From Pieris napi (taxonomy: Eukaryota > Arthropoda > Insecta > Lepidoptera > Pieridae): a DNA stretch of 64,000 nucleotides. Where the stretch lies: assembly GCF_905475465.1 (NCBI RefSeq), contig NC_062254.1, positions 6,344,001 through 6,408,000 of the forward strand, written 5' to 3'. A model generated the notes under the pieces. It saw only the letters and a program-made list of their open reading frames with translations. It did not search any database and was not told the origin of the DNA. The first letter of the stretch is position 1; each line of letters opens with the position of its first letter. Shown piece by piece: positions 13,046-24,196 of the stretch. The position numbers were made by a program, and so were the translations under genes.

Positions 13046-13731
13046 GTAAAAAATGTATAAATATGTTACCTATTATTTCAATGTTACAATACTAAACTTG
13101 TTGTGTTGTATAAAAAATACGTCTTGTGACATTTTTTAGTTTATTAAAGAGTTTGTAACTATATGGTGATTAAAAAATAAGTATTAATACGTTACATTAA
13201 TACGTCTATTAATGATATTTCATTTGAGACGGAAATCGTTTGAATTGATGATCCAGGATATTGCTATCAACGTCTTGAATAAACCAGGGTTCTCTGAGAT
13301 CACTTCCGTATGTATATAAGAAAAATAATTACAACTATTATAGTTGTAGTTTCTGCTTTTTTATTAAATTAAACGTCTCACAGGATAATACAAAAGAAGT
13401 ATAAAGTGAAATAACGTGAATATAATACTAGTATGTACCCCTATTGTTGGTACTTGGCTCCTATTCAAATTCCGTTCATTACTTATTTAAATAGAGCGTT
13501 GAACCATTACATAATGTAATAAACAGAATACGATAACAATTACATTGTATATCGATCCTAAAGCTTATCTTACAATGGGTCACGACAAAATCAGATTAAC
13601 ACAATATTAGATCTTTATGCATTGCAATTTTACATTAAAATTATTAATACAATAATTATACATTACATTAAATTATTTACGCACTTACACGTTTTCATGT
13701 TCATTAATCTTGGTAATAGCAATCATGTGAA

Positions 13732-13910
13732 GGCGATTAAAAAGAGTGGCGGAGAGTTTATTGCCAGTTCTTCACTTCCGTTATACGCCCTTGATTTGAG
13801 AACTGGCAGTAAATGTAAAATTAGGACCAATTAATGTATATTTATTTTTGACGTTCATAAGTGTACTATGTGTTACCTATATGAATAAATGATTTTGACT
13901 TTGACTTTGA
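13732..13910 (+). repeat. LINE 3'-end fragment, ACTGGCAGTAAATG family
   Basis: Well-preserved copy with the TTTGACTTTGACTTTGA tail. The open frame across its left part is a shadow of the repeat. Confidence 0.82.
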
Positions 13911-14451
13911 GTGCGTTGGCGAAAATAGCTAGATTTAGAGAAACACAATGCCCAAAAATGTAAGACCTAAGACCTCTTAGCTCGAGCTTGGCATTTTTGG
14001 ATAGAGAATTAGGTGAGTGAATCTCTCCCTCGAGACTATAAGTTAATATAAAATTATCACTTGAATAAAATTTGAATTTTCATTATAATTAATGTAGTAG
14101 CTGTAGAAGATGTAGGAATATTTCACAGAATAAAACCAATCTATAGTAGTGTAGATAGCACTTCGTTACCTTATACAAATACATATACATAAAAAAAGCA
14201 AGTTACATAAGTTATTAGGCCACGAGCGGCCTTATCGCTAACAAGCGATTTCTTCCAGGCAACCCTAATTTGGAACAATTAAAAAGAAACACCTACAGAG
14301 AGTAAAGTACAAGAAGTGCATAAATAATTAACAAAAAAACAACTCAACAGAATGCGAATGCTTAGAAGCTACGTTCAAATTCCTTGTTTACCAGTGCTAA
14401 TACTGATCGCAGTTGTCGTAAGGAACATCCGTAGCTGTCACATACAGACCA

Positions 14452-14860
14452 TAGTCCGGACAATTTAGACCAAAAAATTAGAGTGAAGGTACATAAAATC
14501 CCAACAAGCTGAAAAGCAGTAAAATTGTTCAAAACATAATTATAAATAATATTTAAAAGTTCCCCATCATACCCGTGTATGGAAAATTTTCATTCAAGAC
14601 CTAAGGTCAAAAAAATGAGTTTTTTGCGATTTTCAGCAAAACGGTAAGTTTTACCATAAAAAAATGAATGGGGAAACGTTAAAAAACGCGCTAAGTACAC
14701 CTCATAGGCGGTGTAGAAACGTGTGAATATTATGACGATAACAACATTTACAACTTTTTGAATCGTTATATCTCAGAAACGGTGGCTCATACGAAAAAAA
14801 TTATTCATTTATATTTTTTATAGATAATTGTATGATCGAATGTCTAAATTGACCGGACTA
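14452..14860. mobile_element. TA-flanked MITE, copy 1
   Basis: Ends TAGTCCGGACAATTTAGAC and, inverted, GTCTAAATTGACCGGACTA. Internal sequence GTTATATCTCAGAAACGG matches the inverse of copy 2 at 21861-21893. TA at both ends fits a Tc1/mariner-type mobiliser (inference). Confidence 0.75.
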
Positions 14861-15165
14861 CCAATACAATGTTCAATTTCTTCGTTATAAAATGCGGATA
14901 GTTGAATTTTCATAACCGTACCAAAAAAATCGAATTTTCTAAATTAGGACCGTGACCCCTTAACGAGACTCCTCTCTGTATTTGGCCAACAGCCAGACGC
15001 TTCCGTAACCGGATAGAATGAATAGCGCTTTCATATTTTGATCGATATACTACTCAAGTATTATTGCATTGAAGTTATACAGACAAACAGATCTATGTAG
15101 CCTGTGAATAAAATACTTTAGGACTAAAGAGATATTTATATGTGATAGCAAAAAAATATACTAAT

Positions 15166-15206
15166 ACTAGCTGACCCGGCAAACGTCGTTTTGCCATGTA
15201 AATTCT
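15166..15206 (+). repeat. 5' scrap of the GGCAAACGTCGTTTTGCC retroposon
   Basis: ACTAGCTGACCCGGCAAACG followed by TCGTTTTGCCATGTAAA, then unrelated sequence. Confidence 0.6.
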
Positions 15207-15814
15207 TTCGTTAATTATTTTTCATAATCAGCGGCGTGACGAAACCTTTTGAGTTACTAAAATGAGTGTAGTGTAGTGAATATAAGTGCGGCATTTCAGA
15301 TACGTGTGTTACTATGTTTAGTGATAAAACATTATAGAACACTAAGACTGTTAATGAACATTAATTAATGAAGATAGGTAATCTTAGTTTAAGTATTCTA
15401 CAAAATTAAGTCAACATAATATTACTTATTAGCCATAATTGTTATACAGGCAAGATTGAATTTCATATACAGTCACCCTCACTTTACTGAAGTTAATAGT
15501 CGAAGAAAAAAAATTGCGACGCAAAATTTTTCCACGCGGAACTTGTGTGATGAATTTCACGTCATCCGCCACTTGCATATACGACGTAGCTGAAGAAATA
15601 TATTTCAATTATTTGCTCATTTGTAACGATTTTCAAATGAGGGAGGATTTCTTCGTTTATTTGAATTTAATATAACATTTGCCCTTAGAACGTGTTTGAA
15701 GTTTAAGCTTCAATAATCTCGAGATTTTTTAAGAGAGGTATTAGAGAGTTAAAGAGAGAATTTTTGAATGTATCAAGGTTTAATTGGTCCAAATATGTAC
15801 CAATGATTAGTAAA

Positions 15815-16115
15815 AGAGTTGTGTGGCTTCAGAATGCCACTCTTATCCCTGAGATCGTAGGTTCGTACTCCGGCTGTATACCAATGGACTTTCTGTTAAT
15901 ATACTCATTTAATACTAAGCTCGTAAGGCGTAGGAGAACATTGTGAAAACACCGGCGGTCCAAAACCTGTAGACCCAAAAGGCGATGGCGAGTGTAAGGC
16001 ACAGAAGGTTGATCTGGCTGGTTTACTTGCCTATGAGAAAAAAACAAATGATCACGAACAGATAAACTAATCTGAGGCTCAGACCTAAAAGGTTGTAGCG
16101 CCACTGGTTTTTTTA
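15815..16115 (+). mobile_element. tRNA-derived SINE, diverged
   Basis: Keeps GTGGCTTCAGAATGCCACTC, GAGATCGTAGGTTCGTACTC and the GTAGCGCCACTGGTTTTTT end, with many changes. Confidence 0.75.
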
Positions 16116-16594
16116 ATTGGTCTGTTTGGAGTCGACACCTATTTGTTTTTTTAAAACTTGGAATGGCTTATAATAATAATGCACTCCTATAGGCAGGTCA
16201 GTGATTCTCGATGAGTAAATAATCATTGAATTTTCTGTTTGCCTCCACTGGTTCAAAAGGGTTAATGTCAATATAGTTTTTAATCATTCCTGTAATGGAA
16301 AGGGTTCATCGTCCAGACTACTATGGGAATTAAAATCCTCCACATATAACTTCGATGTATTTTTCTAAGAAATATTAAAACACATTTCAATATACCAAAA
16401 ATTCATGCGTTTGAATTGGGGCTCAAATGAATGTTTTTAGACAATATATAAAAATGAGACTTTAATAACATGAAAATTATAACTAAATATATATGTCACA
16501 CAGTAATTATCACATTTTAATAAAATGTTATGTCGTGACGTCTTATGAGAGAACAGCCTGTTCTGCATGCAAGCCTAAAAATAAGAAAACTAAA

Positions 16595-16600
16595 TTTATT
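16595..16600 (-). promoter_or_regulatory. Candidate polyadenylation signal of the acyl-CoA synthetase
   Basis: AATAAA on the minus strand, about 125 bp past the stop codon. The motif is common in AT-rich DNA, so this rests mainly on position. Confidence 0.35.
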
Positions 16601-16723
16601 TTAAATACTAAATAGGTGATCAGCCACCTTGCTATGCCACATTACATGTCGGAATTTGATTTGTTGGGAATCGAAGCTAAACATTAAAAAATGTGTTGTG
16701 GTTACATCAACTCATTTAGTTAG

Positions 16724-16840
16724 TTAATTATTATCATTCAATAGTTTTCTAAGGTCATTGCGTAGGACTTTTCCTCGAGGATTTCTTGGTAATTTTGAAA
16801 TAAATATTACACCACCCGCCAACTGCATGAACGATGGAAC
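16724..16840 (-). CDS. Acyl-CoA synthetase exon 9 with catalytic lysine and stop
   Basis: Starts after ..tttcag and reads GGVIFISKLPRNPRGKVLR, matching the A10 motif in which the Lys of x-G-K (here Lys507) drives adenylation. Stop TAA at 16724-16726. No peroxisomal targeting tripeptide. Confidence 0.92.
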   Translation of the reverse strand, partial: VPSFMQLAGGVIFISKLPRNPRGKVLRNDLRKLLNDNN

Positions 16841-19800
16841 CTGAAACGTTGGAATATGCATTTTAAATTACTTAACGTTCCTTTAGGAATTGAATTTTAT
16901 ATAAAGAAAAACTGTAAATTATAAAGAGTAAAATATTGTTGTGTAATTAGAATTTGACCTCAAATTTTCATCTTAATCTACGGGCGTCTAGACTTACTTT
17001 AGTTTCCAATTATATATAAATTCTAAAGTCCAGCGAGTAATAGTTTGCACAAGATTGCAGGATAAATACAGGTGTAATTAGACCGCGGCTTAAACCAGAA
17101 TCAGTTAATTAATTAATAAAAAAACACATATTTTAAATAACAATTTCCGTTTTCCGAAGAGGTCTTTTATTACTTGTATCGCGTATGGTTCTGTAATCTA
17201 CTAATGTTCCAAAAACAAATGAATTTATTATATACATATATGAAAATTCTATGCGTGTGTCTTTAACTAAACTCTTCCTAAACAGCTGGACCAATTATGC
17301 TTTAAATGGCTTATATTTAGAATTTGACTGGACCTCTGTCAGGTCCGCTCATATATAGTATTATATAATTGGATTCAAGATTATACAAATTTGATTGAAG
17401 CCTAAAATAAAAATATATATATACCTCAGTAGCAACGTAGTCAATTAATTCTTTAGCTGTCACTTTGGCGTTTGGTTGACGAACAACGAAGGCTGTCGGA
17501 ATGTCTCCGCATACCTCGTCATATTTGCCAACTACAGCTGCTTCCAGGACCTCTGGATGTAATTGTAGAATAGTCTCTAGTTCCAGAGGCGGTACCTAGA
17601 ACATTATTTTACTACTTTTCCTGCGTAGATAAATTGGTTATGTTATACTTACATATATTATAATTAAAGTACTCGTAATTATCAGTTTTAAAATACAGAC
17701 TTTAATAAAATCCGACCTGTGTCTTGTGTTGTTTGATATTATGGACAAAAACACAAAAATACATTTTCTTTATTTGTTTATTCCTTTATTATGTTATTAT
17801 GAAACTTTTTCGTCTTCTTATGTTAAATAAATTAAGTCACGGACCATTTTTTTCAAAACTTAAAAGTAACTTATTTATTTGGACGGAGATTAATCAGAGT
17901 TACAAAATAAATCGGCAACAAGATAAAAGTTAAATAGCGCGGGAAACGGCTCGATATATATTTGCTATAAAATTTTATTTTGCTATAAAAACATTGGTGC
18001 TACAACCTGAACATCACCTCAAGGTTCTGTAACTGTTTTCGGATCTGTTTTAATATTTACTGAGACAGTACCCACCTGATCACCCCGATGATTCAATATT
18101 TCCTTGATCCTGTCAACTATATAGAAATAATTATCATTATCATAATATCCCCAATCGCCAGTTTTAAGGAATCCATCTTTATCTAAATACGTAGCAGGAT
18201 CTATTCCAATATAATCATTCATGAGAACAGGACCCTTAGCACGTATTTCACCCCTCTGATTCGGACCTAGCGTTTCATCGGTTTTCGGGTCTGAAATCTA
18301 AAATTTATGTAAATAATTAGGAATAGCCCTAAAAAAAACTTACGAAAGAGTTGGAATGTGTAGAGGATGGAAGGTATACTCATCCTCCAACCTAGACTGG
18401 AACTTTGACCAGTTGAGTTGTGATAATTAAATACATAAATATTTCTATCTACCGGTAGTAATCTGTTTTAATAATTAAAAAGCGTAATTTACCTTTAAAA
18501 TAATACCTGGAGAACCCATTCCGACACTTCCAGGCTTTGGTCCCATATGACCCCATGTTTCAGATGTAAGTTCACCACACTCAGTCATACCATAACCTTG
18601 AAAAATTTGTACGTTCTGAAATCTAGAGAATAGTTTTTAATTACACGAATACTTTGGAACGATCTGTATTAAATACTTTCAATTAAAAAAATGGATTTGA
18701 TTTTAAATAGTTTGACTTTTGATTTTAAGTTACGATTGTTTATAGTTAAGATTTTTTTCAAGTTACCCATTATTGTTAGCTATCAATCTGTGATTTAAAT
18801 AAATAATGTGACAGACATAGAAATAATACGTGTAAGCCGATGGCAAACCAATAATTATCCAGTCAATAAAACAAAGAGGGAAGCTTGGTATGGAATCTTT
18901 TGTCCGCTATCCACAAATCGATTCTGCCGTTAGTCACCTAGCAATAGTTTTGTAATAATAACATAAAAAACCATATCGGAAGTAAATTCAAGAATTAATC
19001 CAATTGTAGTACCTTTGTTTAGCTTGTTCAATTGTTTTGTTATGGAGAGGTGCTGATCGATTATAAATGATTCTTAGGGAGTCCCAGTTGTAGTTATTAT
19101 TCACTTTACATAGACCGACAATAAGGTATGGTACTAACATCGCCATACTTATCTGCGAAAGTAATCAAAGAGTGAAATTAGTCATATCTTCTGGGCAGCA
19201 AGTTATAGTGTTAAGCCGGTATTCCATTGCACTTTCAGTTTAAACACATTTTTTTTAAATTATTTATATGTAACTAACACTGGCAGGTGTGAGTTCAAAT
19301 TATATATATATATATATATTAGCTGACGCCTAGTTTACGCTAGGGGATATTTATAACTTTGTACTGTGTTTATAAAACGACACTTTAAAAAAATATTGTC
19401 CAAGAACCCATATAAATAAATTAAACGCGATTAAAGAGTTCAATAAATTAAGAAAAAATTAGCCTAACTCAACTCTAAGTTGCCAGCAACACTGATTTTC
19501 AGTGTACCCATACAATCATATAAATAATTTTTATTTTATAGTAAACATTTTTCAGTAAATTTCTCAGATATTTTAAATCCTTTGATCCTACCGTTTCACG
19601 CCTGTCACAAAGGCACCTCTTAATTTTTTTTTCATTTCATTTTATCACAGCGTAGATAAGTAAAATATACTAGTTTTAATAAAAAACATACTTTATATTT
19701 ATCAATGCATTCCACTATTCTTTGCGAAGTAACATCAGAGAGGTAAATTATTGTACTTCCAGCACTTATAAATTTGTATAAGGAAAATATATCATAGTTA

Positions 19801-22800
19801 TGAAACCACTCTCCGCACGTGTAAATTGTTTTAGTAATGTCACGGTCCAGTCTGGAACAAAGAGATTTTTACTTTCGTCTTTATAGTAAGTTATATTGAA
19901 TTAGCGCTAAAATTCCAAATAGGATTTTTAATCAGTGCTTTCACATATACTGTGTCATTATTTTTATAAACTCTGATACTGGTATTCAAGTTTCATTTAG
20001 TTGATTACAAAAACACTTCTACCGTTAAATACTACATATTAGCCATTAGTTGGGTCCTTGAGAGTTACTTTGCGCCAATTAACTTATGTACGTTAAACAC
20101 TTACGGTCTTACTAATAAAAAATCACTATACATGCGTTATGACAAGGTGATAGTAATTCAGTGAATAGAGCTTGTACAGGGCATAAACTCCTCTTTGACC
20201 AATAATCGATGTGTATTGGTTGAATAACAAAACGACCCTTATTTATTGTTACCCTGGCAACCCGCCGTGTTTGATTGACGTTTGATTTAATAATTTTGAT
20301 ACGACTCATAATTCTAATGTAAGTTGTATTTATTTTATCAACCAAAGCAATTATATACACATTTACTCAATATACTAATAACATTTTATTATTTGCAGCT
20401 AATAGAAACTCCAAAACCTCAGACAAAGAGGACTAGAATTTTACATAAAAAGCCGCGTTCTGCAGTACAAAAGTTAGAAGAGGTTAGTATCAATGTGATA
20501 GAGAAAGGACTATTTCATTCAAAATCCCTCAACGATCATACTTAAATAATTTTTTAGGCATCTCAAATAGTGGAAAGTGCCAAACTCCGCATCACGGTAG
20601 TGTTCCAGTGTATCCAGGAAGAGCACGAAACAAAACAAAGGCAGATAGCTGAAACACATGAGCTCAAACAGAAGCGACTCGCCGAAGCTCACGAAAGGGC
20701 TAGACAGAAGCATCTTCTAAGGCTCAAATTGTTACAGCAGCAATTAAATAAATAATTATATACTTATAAAAAAAATAAAACCCCCGTTTTAAATGAAATA
20801 CAACTTTTTATTTATTTCAAGTCCTTAACTACCCACACCTATGTAAATAAAACAGCCTTAAAAATATGTTTCAATAAAAGCAGCTCTAGCAGCTTGTCTA
20901 GCCAGATTGCTTGGGGGCGTCTAGGTTGGCCTTGGTTCTTCTGGAGCATTCTCAGTGTCATCAAACGTAACATCCAGGTCTTCTTTGATATCAATAGCAA
21001 TATTGTGGAGGATTGCCAGTGCTACTATATATAATTTGGCATTTTCTAATGACACAGAGAAGCCATGAAGAAGACACCTAAATCGAAAACCCTCCACCTC
21101 TAGTACTCTTTTCGACATCAGCTCGCACTCTGTCACAGATCTTCATAACATACTTCTTTGAAAAGCGGTATTTTGTTTTGAAATCGCCATGCGAAAGTAA
21201 TAACGGATTGCACCGAGTTTGGTATGTTCTTTGACTTTCCTTGGAGGCGGCAAATCTTCAAACGTATGTATTAGCTGCATATCAATATTATCTAAATCTT
21301 CTATTTGATCTATAAAATCTATTTTCAACAAACACAAATATCTACTAACTTAAATCTTTCCTTGAACTAAACAGTCAAAAAATGCTGTCAAACGCGAAAT
21401 CAGATGAAATTACGCAATTTTTGTCTTATACACCCGTTAAACTAGGCCTCTGCGTTGTATAAGCATTGTACAAGTCTTCATACAAACCAGACACTTGTTA
21501 TAACAGCAGTATACATCAACCTTGTCAATTCAGACATTATTAGTAACATTTTTCTTATAACAGGCTTATACGATGTGCATAAATCTTTATTAGTAAGGCC
21601 GTTATTGTATTTGACATCTGTAAGGATCAATCATATTCAGTACATATAATCCGGTCAAATTAGACTAAAAATAGGGGTAAGGTTACAAAAATTCCCACTT
21701 GGCTGAATATTGGTAGGATTGTTCAATACACTATTATAAAGGAAATGTGAAAAGTCCTCATCGGTCCGGCACGTGCAAAAAAATTTACTCGGGGTCAAAG
21801 TTCAGAAAAACTGGTTTTTGTCACACTCGTTTTTAAAAAATGTCTAAATACTTTTTTTTCCTAAGAGCCACCGTTTTTGAGATATAACGATATGATAAAA
21901 ATTACCATTTTGCTGAAAATCGCGAATAACTCGTTTTTGTGATCTTTGACCCCGAGTAAATTTTTTTGCACGTGCCGGATCGATGAGGACTTTTCACATT
22001 TCCTTTATAATAGTGTATTAAGCAATCCTACCAATATTCAGCCAAGTGGGAATTTTTGTAACCTTGGATGTCTAAATTGACCGGATTAATATGAAGCACT
22101 TACTTGTATGGTAAACTGTTTAAAATACAGTTCATATGAGTTAACCGAACACCTTTCGGCAGTCCAGTGGTTCCCGACGAATAAAGAATTAACGCAATAT
22201 CCATTTGCCCGAACACATCCCCCGGCTCAAAGCTATTTATATCAACGTCATTATTTATATAGGACTTTATTGAATGCGCTGATGTTGGTTCATCGTCGAA
22301 AGTCATTAACGTCATCAATTCAGGTGATAATAATTCATTGTACAATCCCCAAAACGACTTAGAAAATATGAAATAGTTAGGGTGAGCCACTGATATTTTG
22401 TGCTGAAGAGAAACTGGAATTCGTAAACAAATAATAAAACATTATAGGTTAAGGTTATATATGAATATTAGTTCAGCAAGCATGTGGGATTCCGCTTAGT
22501 TTCATCGTAAAAAACCGATTTAATAATTAATGATTTGTTTTCTGAACTCAGTAATTCGTGCTGTACCATTTTTGGTTTGCAGATCTTGCTATTCAGTTTA
22601 GAGTATATGTATGATGAAGGTGAATCAAGTATTAATTTATAAGCATGTTAACACATGCAAAAGGGGCAGTAGGTTCATCTGATTTTAAGTGATACTCTTC
22701 TTGAAGGACCATATGGTTGGTTGGGAAATACTTCAGTGGGCAGCTGTTTCCACATAGGTACGCGGCAAAAGTTGCTTAGTTGTGGAACGATGGACGTCTA

Positions 22801-24196
22801 GGTGATACGGGTGGTATTTCTTGGTGAAACATATATTATGTATTATATAAGTATAGGTTTACATGCTTATCCTTAAGGGTGGATCAAAAGATGGTGCCCC
22901 TAGGCTCGAATGTTCTACGAACTCTGGGAACTCTCCGCCACACTCTCTGACGCGAACGCTACATTGAAACTAGTTTTACAAGGTCACTTAAGATGACCTA
23001 ATTTTCATGAACTATGCATGTAATGGGTAGTTCTACTACGGTCCATAAACATTGTAGTGTAATAAAAATTAAACATACATTTTCCACTATGCAAATCATA
23101 CGCAGTATAGGTAGCTCCCGTAAAAATTACAGCAAATATAGTGATTATTAGTGTGTTCCGTTTTTCCGAACCCACAGCAACAATATCTCCTCTTCCAATT
23201 CCCAGCTTCATCAGTTCACTGGCCAAATTGACTGCATGTTGCAACAGCTCTTTGTATGTTAACTTTTCTTCTGTATCCGCATGTTCCTATATTATACTTG
23301 TTATTATTTTGTACTAATAATTGAAACCGTTAGTAGCATAGTTATTATATTTTAGACTCCAACCATATCTCAGTGGTCTTAATTTTTTTTTTATTATTTT
23401 TTTAAGACAAATCACACCAATTGACCGAGTCCCATGCTAAGCTGGTGAAGCTTGTGTTATGGGTACTAGGCAACGGATATACATACATATTATAGATAGA
23501 TAGACATTTAAATACATATTTAAACACCCAAGACCTAAGCACAACACCAAATGCTCATCACATCGATGCTCGTCTCAGCCGGGGATCGAACCCGGGACCC
23601 ATGTACTCGCAGTCAGGGGTACTAACCACTAGACCAATGAGTCGTCAAACATTTAGCTCATACATCATAAATTTGATTTCCGCCGATCTAAAAGGTCGGG
23701 CACAGTAGGTTGGTTATCATGACATACTTGTCTAGCAAAGTTGTTTAAGATTAAGTGAAAAGGATTTATTACTTATAAAAATATTAATCCAGTGGCACTA
23801 CAACCCTTAGTGAGATTTTTTTTTTATTTTCATTGAAATATCATCCCAATTTGGGATACCAAACGGATGAACCTCTTGGATAGGTTTTACAAACATTTTG
23901 TTGTTGTTAACTAGTACTGAGCTTACTATCTATTTATTTATCGTAAGCAGCGTCAATAGGGCAATAATCCTTGCCACCGGTTAATATATCCTTAAATTAA
24001 TGATGCTCATAATAATGGTTATTATACCTACTACACAATATATATGACCAATGCATAAATAAGCAAATATTTTTTTATTAATACTCACCACAGCAATCGT
24101 GTCCCTTCCCTTAAGCAACTGTTTTATTAGGTATTTTCCAAAATGAAGATGAGCAGGAACTTCAACATTTTTATCACCATAAACATATAAGCTCAT
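16724..24196 (-). CDS. Acyl-CoA synthetase, luciferase/4CL-like (ANL family), complete nine-exon gene
   Basis: I rebuilt nine exons (24196-24089, 23286-23079, 22413-22104, 19851-19692, 19152-19013, 18622-18493, 18297-18076, 17595-17425, 16840-16724). Every intron is GT..AG and all phases close, giving 521 residues plus stop, close to the usual family length of about 540. Family members activate a carboxylate with ATP to an acyl-adenylate and transfer it to CoA. Visible motifs: SSGTTGLPKG at residues 184-193 (ATP phosphate loop), QGYGMTE at 317-323, TGD at 398-400 (ribose-binding Asp400), the DRIKE hinge at 414-418, and RGK with catalytic Lys507. No SKL-type peroxisomal signal: the protein ends in NDNN. 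Two pocket motifs are non-canonical (see findings). A minus-strand AATAAA lies about 125 bp after the stop. The start is the first ATG before conserved N-terminal sequence; an extra upstream exon cannot be excluded. The substrate is unknown. Confidence 0.92.
17425..17595 (-). CDS. Acyl-CoA synthetase exon 8 (C-terminal domain)
   Basis: Reads VPPLELETILQLHPEV, then EAAVVG, GDIPTAFVV and ELIDYVATE: the classic mobile C-terminal domain pattern (P-x-E-(I/L)-E, H-P-x-V, A-V-V-G, P-x-A-F-V). Phase 0 at both ends. Confidence 0.93.
18076..18297 (-). CDS. Acyl-CoA synthetase exon 7 (TGD, hinge)
   Basis: Encodes RGEIRAKGPVLMNDYI, then DGFLKTGDWGYYD with Asp400, and the hinge IVDRIKEILNHRGDQ that links the large N-terminal and small C-terminal domains. 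The acceptor chosen is ..tttag: the next AG (..ttcag) would put a stop in frame. Confidence 0.93.
18493..18622 (-). CDS. Acyl-CoA synthetase exon 6 (QGYGMTE)
   Basis: Carries IFQGYGMTECGE, the A5-type core motif whose Tyr-Gly and Thr-Glu contact the adenine and Mg-ATP in ANL enzymes. It continues to a Pro-Gly-Ser-Val-Gly stretch, where the adenylation domain normally has PGSxG. Phase 0 end before gtaaat. Confidence 0.9.
19013..19152 (-). CDS. Acyl-CoA synthetase exon 5
   Basis: Found by the phase and content needed between exons 4 and 6. It follows a ..ttcgcag acceptor and reads LVPYLIVGL, then NWDSLRIIYNRSAPL, then TIEQAKQ, matching the V-P-x-L and S-G-G-A-P-L region of the family. NRSAPL replaces the usual (S)GGAPL. 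Ends in phase 2 before gtacta. Confidence 0.8.
19692..19851 (-). CDS. Acyl-CoA synthetase exon 4
   Basis: Reads WFHNYDIFSLYKF then SAGSTIIYLS, in the place of the family's FFH-G-F/YG segment and its G-x-x-x-V strand. The Gly after the aromatic is Asp here. Enters with one nucleotide to complete a Lys codon and ends phase 0 before gtatgt. Confidence 0.82.
20399..20755 (+). pseudogene. Harbinger accessory (MADF/Myb-like) protein, C-terminal two-exon remnant
   Basis: Exon 20399-20482 and exon 20558-20755, with a 75-bp GT..AG intron, read in one frame from LIETPKPQTKRTRIL through KLEE-ASQIVESAKLR to a charged helix (QEEHETKQRQIAETHELKQ) and LLRLKLLQQQLNK, then stop. A Glu/Lys/Gln-rich coiled-coil C-terminus is usual for the second protein of Harbinger elements. 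No N-terminal DNA-binding domain remains. Confidence 0.65.
20921..21337 (-). pseudogene. Harbinger transposase (HARBI1-like nuclease), N- and C-terminal scraps
   Basis: 21337-21143 reads IDQIEDLDNIDMQLIHTFED, then LPPPRKV, like a transposase N-terminus. After a stop, 21136-20921 reads FRFRCLLHGFSVS, then LYIVALAILHNIAIDIKED, the RF-x-CL and A-x-LHN-x-A end of HARBI1-type nucleases. The catalytic core between them is absent, so this copy cannot encode an active enzyme. Confidence 0.72.
21647..22088. mobile_element. TA-flanked foldback MITE, copy 2
   Basis: Ends are TAATCCGGTCAAATTAGAC and the inverted GTCTAAATTGACCGGATTA, each starting with TA. The arms are long: the CGGGGTCAAAG and GCACGTGC...AGTCCTCATCG segments recur inverted across a short centre. 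Shares termini and an internal (G/T)ATATAACGAT segment with the element at 14452-14860. Confidence 0.82.
22104..22413 (-). CDS. Acyl-CoA synthetase exon 3 with the ATP-binding loop
   Basis: Longest exon (310 nt). It carries the AMP-binding signature SSGTTGLPKGV at residues 184-194, then the RLTH segment. The acceptor is ..ccag and the donor gtaagt. Intron 3 after it is the largest (2.25 kb) and holds two DNA transposon remnants. Confidence 0.92.
22661..22746 (-). repeat. LINE C-terminal fragment, internally deleted
   Basis: Minus strand reads CTGCCCACTGAAGTATTTCC then jumps to GTATCACTTAAAATCAGATG. In intron 2 of the acyl-CoA synthetase. Confidence 0.55.
23079..23286 (-). CDS. Acyl-CoA synthetase exon 2 (residues 37-105)
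   Basis: Starts after ..atatag and reads EHADTEEKLTYKELL, then LGIGRGDIVAVGSEKR, the usual early N-terminal-domain segment of ANL enzymes, followed by a small-residue hydrophobic stretch. Ends in phase 1 before gtatgt. Confidence 0.87.
23381..23650 (-). mobile_element. Second type of tRNA-derived SINE
   Basis: On the minus strand: TCATTGGTCTAGTGGTTAGT (A box), GGGTCCCGGGTTCGATCCCC (B box), then an AT-rich body ending in an A-rich tail. The head resembles Glu/Asp tRNAs, unlike the other SINE family. In intron 1 of the acyl-CoA synthetase. Confidence 0.8.
24089..24196 (-). CDS. Acyl-CoA synthetase exon 1 (residues 1-36)
   Basis: Encodes the N-terminus including VPAHLHFGKYL, the HLHFG-type element common at the start of insect luciferase-like proteins. 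Ends at phase 0 before a gtgagt donor. No recognisable promoter motif was seen just upstream. Confidence 0.85.

Larger units (their letters stand above)
20104..21601. mobile_element. PIF/Harbinger DNA transposon, deletion derivative
   Basis: Matching termini CGGTCTTACTAATAAA (left) and, inverted, CGGCCTTACTAATAAA (right) are flanked by TTA at 20101-20103 and 21602-21604, the 3-bp TWA duplication typical of PIF/Harbinger. Inside are remnants of both genes of such elements, facing each other: a coiled-coil accessory-protein tail on plus and transposase fragments on minus. The central transposase region with the catalytic DDE residues is missing. It sits in intron 3 of the acyl-CoA synthetase. 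Confidence 0.85.

Noticed and set aside
23570..23640. Possible tRNA gene (A and B boxes on minus strand)
   Set aside because: No acceptor-stem pairing and no clean anticodon arm; the sequence runs on into an AT-rich SINE body.
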